Source of the DNA: Cladocopium goreaui
Lineage: Eukaryota; Sar; Dinophyceae; Suessiales; Symbiodiniaceae
NCBI GenBank assembly: GCA_947184155.2
Contig: CAMXCT020002344.1
Coordinates: forward strand, 39,636 to 103,635
Direction: 5' to 3'
Length of the DNA stretch: 64,000 nt
Position 1 is the first letter of the stretch. Every line of letters starts with the position of its first letter. This document shows positions 61,059 to 64,000 of the stretch, one piece after another. A model generated the notes under the pieces. It saw only the letters and a program-made list of their open reading frames with translations. It did no database searches and had not been told where the DNA came from. The position numbers were made by a program, and so were the translations under genes.

Positions 61059-62867
61059 GAGGGTTCCGATTGTTCCTTCCGTTGCCACAGTCCACACAGC
61101 AAGATTAGTTGAGCTTGGGAGAGAGGAGGAGGAGGCACTTTGGCATGCAGTCGAAGACCAACCACTGGAAGGAAATTGTGATGCAGCCATTGGGGCTTCC
61201 ATTCTTGTGTACCAAATAAAGCCGCAGCCAGCGGCAACCAGCCGAATTGGGCGAGGTCAGCGAGACTGCTAGGCCCTAGGCATTCTTTTCTTGGCATTGG
61301 TGCCAAACCCATGCAGAATAACAGGCCGCATGTAATGTGGCTCGATTGCCATGGCTTGGTACATCTTGTCTCCTGGTAGCACTCGTACACTGACCTCACC
61401 TGGCAGCAGGCTAAGGGTCGGAAGGGCACCTTGCTCGTAGGCAGGCCGAGCCCATTTATGGAAGTTCGGTTGTCTGCCTTGGTAGCCATCAAGGATCCTC
61501 CGTAAATGACCATGGCGCGGCCAGACTCCAGAGGCTGGGACCGGAAAAGTGACTAATCCAGACCACTGGCCTAACAAACTCCACGCATGGCACCAATCTG
61601 CAGTAACACGGGTGGACGTGCCAAGCAGAGGAGAGCCAAGTAATCCACTAGCGACTGCTTGCTCAACGTCTGCAGGTGGATATGTAGTAGCAAGGTAGGC
61701 TTCGACATGTCTATGGTAAGCACTGGTAATAACGTGGGCTATTTCATCAGGATCCGTATCCGAGTCCTCCAAGGCAGTGACAGGTACAGGACTCTCATGA
61801 CCCGAAGCTAATACAATGACCAGACCCGCATTGATTTCAGTGAATGCCTCACTCACAAGGATGACTTCTTTGGGCCTACGCGCAGTGGCAGTTTCATCCA
61901 CGGCTGCTTTGTCCTTCCGGGTAGGTTTGGTTGACCCAGCCGGGGAGGAGTCATCGCTGCTGGACGTTGCCCGACGAGACATGCGGGGACTCGGGTCTGG
62001 CGAATCACCATAGTCAACTTCGTCTGCCAAATTGGCACCGTAGGTGAACGGAGGGGCTCGTAGTGGATCAGCTGTTCGGACAGCAATATGGTCCGCACTA
62101 TGCGATCTGGATAGCTTCGATGGTGGACCAGGCTGCTGCATGTCCCTTCCCGTGTCCACAGAGCGCGCACGTTTGTGCGATGACGCCATGGGGCTTGACA
62201 GTTTGCTCTTTGCAGCTTTGCTTGATGTAGCTGGGCGGGTTGGGTCAGTGCTCGCTAGCCAAAGTTCTCGTATCTCAAAGAGGGTCACTGGCACACAATC
62301 GCTGTCGATCAGTGCAAAATTGATGGTCGGAAAGAGGAACACACAAGCATCAAGGATGTACGTCCCTGCCCATGTCGGGTGTACTTTATGAAGACCAGTG
62401 TCAGCTGAAATGTGGACAAAGACAACTGTGGTGAGTTCTCCATATGGACCGACATAGCGTAACCGTTCTTTCCACCAAGCAGCGACCATTGGCCAATGGC
62501 TAAGTCCAGGCACAGACTTGACCTCGTCCGATTGCAAATCACGATTGTCCGTCACCAAATATACCGTATGGTAAGGCAAGAAAGCAGAGCTTTGACTAAC
62601 CAACCATCGGTACAACTTGTGCCAGTCAGGTCCAGGTAAGGTTTCGCTCCCGTTGACCATTGCAATTTCGTAGTCATGGCGATCAGGTGCAGCTGTCTTC
62701 TTATGGGGGTCTCCAAATCGCCAGTGCTGTTCAATTGATACATTCAGCCCGTACTCAGTCGAAATGCTCTTGTGCTGTTCAAGTGCGTAGAGCAAGTCAA
62801 AGAAGCTGATGTTAGGGTTCTTCGCGTACCAGGACTTCACAACTTGTTCCCTGGAAAGCAGAGACAT
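61027..62867 (-). pseudogene. X protein, unit 3, frameshifted
   Basis: ATG at 62867, then 532 residues nearly identical to X2, ending prematurely because of a 7-base insertion (aggccct) at about 61271-61277. Past it the X frame resumes (SSLADLAQFGWLPLAAALFG) and, because of the 4-base insertion near the helicase start, runs on into the helicase frame. The four leader hairpins and the leader relic are preserved. Confidence 0.85.
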
Positions 62868-62933
62868 CACACTGTGCAGTTCCTGTGTAGCAGATTTGGG
62901 TGTAAAAGTTATTAAGGGGGAGGGTGGGAGGTG

Positions 62934-63469
62934 TTGAGAATCCTGACACGTCTTTGGTCAGAAGACTCAAGCACTCCAGTCAGTCTCGAAAGTCGAAATC
63001 AACCAAAAAAGGGAAAACCAAAGCAAGACCAACAAAACAAACAACAACCAGAAAAGGCCAAAAGCAACACAAACCAAAGAAACAAGGGGGGGAGGGGGCA
63101 AGTGTTGAAAAACCTGACACGTCTTTGGCCAGGCAGTTCAAGCACCTTAATAGGAGACAAGTGGAATCGAAAATCACCCAACACTCAAGAAATTAAGGTA
63201 CGACAGCACAGCAGAGGCGGCGCACAAGGCAGTGAGGGAGCAAAGTGAAATCAGGGGGGAAGGAACGGACAAGAGAGGCTGGAAGCCCTGACAGTCTTTA
63301 GTCAGAGAATCCAGGCACGAGAGTGAAAAGGAGAAAGAGAGGGAAAGGGAGGGAGCAGACCGCAAGGACGAGCCAAAGAACAAAAGAGGAGAGGAGAGAG
63401 CAAAAGAAAGAGAGGGGTGGTGGAGAGAGGCGCTGGTAGCCCTGGCACGTCTTTGGCCAGAAAAACCAG
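62934..63469 (-). repeat. Four two-stem hairpins in the X3 leader
   Basis: 62934-62970 (TTGAG/CTCAA), 63105-63141 (TTGAA/TTCAA, inner G-U in gene sense), 63279-63314 (CTGGA/TCCAG), 63433-63469 (CTGGT/ACCAG). Same order and outer stems as X2, while the spacers between them differ more. Confidence 0.92.
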
Positions 63470-63723
63470 AAACCAAATGGAAAGGAGAGAAAGGAGTCAG
63501 GCGAAAGGAGATAACGCAATGAGGGGCACTATCGTGGAATAAGGTCCCAATGCACGAAAGAGCAAGGTGTAATCTGTTGTATGACAAAACAAGCCTGTAG
63601 TAATACCCTTTGCCCAATCACCGGAAAGGTTTGTTATATCGATCCCTCACCGAGGTAAGGAGGCACTATATATTTCCCTTTTCTGGAAATAAGCTGAGGC
63701 AGCAGGTCTGTCTACTGCCGTAC

Positions 63724-63743
63724 TTTGAGCCGATAGGATCGCA
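63724..63743 (-). other. Degenerate spliced-leader relic upstream of X3
   Basis: The minus strand reads CTATCGGCTCAAA; the same position as the X2 relic. Confidence 0.5.
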
Positions 63744-63928
63744 GGGAGCGGTAGCTACATGTAACAGAGCACACGATACTTGTGTAGTTAAGGACATCAT
63801 GGTTGAAATGAAAGATGTGACTAATGTGTACTGCTCTTTCGTTTTTCCTAGGGTCACAAGCAGGCCAGAATTCAGCCTTTACCTGGTGCCAGCCTCTCAC
63901 TGGGAAAGTGTTCATCTGGAGCACACAA

Positions 63929-64000
63929 TTAGTCAACTTGGTGCAGGAATGTTTCTTCCCGGTTGAGCTCCGGGGGTGATTGCAGCTCATTTCGTATTCG
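63929..64000 (-). CDS. Ankyrin protein, unit 3, last 23 residues
   Basis: The minus strand at the right edge encodes RIRNELQSPPELNREETFL and HQVD before TAA, identical to the end of Ank2. The rest of the gene lies outside the window. Confidence 0.85.
   Translation of the reverse strand, partial: RIRNELQSPPELNREETFLHQVD

Larger units (their letters stand above)
54784..64000 (-). mobile_element. Retroelement unit 3 (3' part, poly(A) at 54784)
   Basis: Minus-strand Ank(end)-X-Hel-ML-3' UTR and a 10-base poly(A) (T on plus strand, 54784-54793). Very similar to unit 2 over the shared part, including leaders and hairpins, so the two are recent relatives. It continues past the right edge. Confidence 0.75.

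Noticed and set aside
1-64000. A giant DNA virus insertion
   Set aside because: No capsid, packaging ATPase or DNA polymerase B genes; poly(A) tails, 5' truncation and the LINE-type RT point to a retroelement.

Overview
The window is nuclear DNA of a dinoflagellate or a very close relative (Perkinsus-type alveolates share the marker). The key evidence is at 27336-27356 on the minus strand: a 20-base match (CCGTAACCCTTTGGCTCAAG) to the dinoflagellate spliced leader, one base shorter than the canonical leader and with two substitutions. Degenerate copies ending in GGCTCAA lie upstream of many genes. Long ORFs, a LINE-type reverse transcriptase with a YIDD box and a DNMT3-like methyltransferase carried by a retroelement also fit; retrotransposons carrying DNA methyltransferases are known from dinoflagellates. 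I cannot name the species.

Almost everything is on the minus strand and is explained by three copies of one very large, multi-gene, poly(A)-tailed retroelement. Read 5' to 3' (high to low coordinate), the order is: spliced leader - leader with nine hairpins - KJ - I - DNMT - H - RT/RNase H/polymerase-like - G - F - E - D - C - B - Ank - X - helicase - ML - 2.6 kb 3' UTR - poly(A). Letters are my family names. Unit 1 (27356 to the left edge) starts exactly at the spliced-leader relic and runs off the window inside X. Unit 2 (about 54.5 kb to 29280) is 5'-truncated inside RT, diverged from unit 1, and ends in an 11-base poly(A). Unit 3 (right edge to 54784) is close to unit 2 over the shared part, ends in a 10-base poly(A), and is decayed. 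A full unit should be about 36 kb. Between units 1 and 2 is a plus-strand fragment of another RT copy (27357-29279) that both seem to have entered. Between units 2 and 3 is a 280-base gag-like zinc-knuckle fragment (about 54500-54783).

Genes fall in blocks. KJ-I-DNMT-H-RT overlap or nearly touch and have no hairpin between them; X-helicase-ML are packed the same way. Most other genes have their own leader with, in transcript order, a degraded spliced leader, one to four copies of a two-stem hairpin, and the ATG. I count 32 such hairpins. Both stems change by compensating substitutions, and the imperfect pairs I checked are G-U only when read in the gene sense, so the conserved thing appears to be RNA structure.

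Two inserts look like new introns. A 1.94 kb element with 37-base terminal inverted repeats splits KJ, and a hairpin-dense 1.05 kb insert splits ML. In both, removing a GT...AG segment restores the frame exactly, and the ML insert is absent from the other copy. The enzymes fit a self-replicating retroelement: AP-type endonuclease, reverse transcriptase, RNase H, a C-terminal domain resembling a family A polymerase palm, an SF1 helicase with an alpha/beta-hydrolase-like front end, and a DNMT3-like methyltransferase. Several other proteins belong to families I do not recognise. Many copies carry frameshifts or stops, so I do not claim that any copy here is active.
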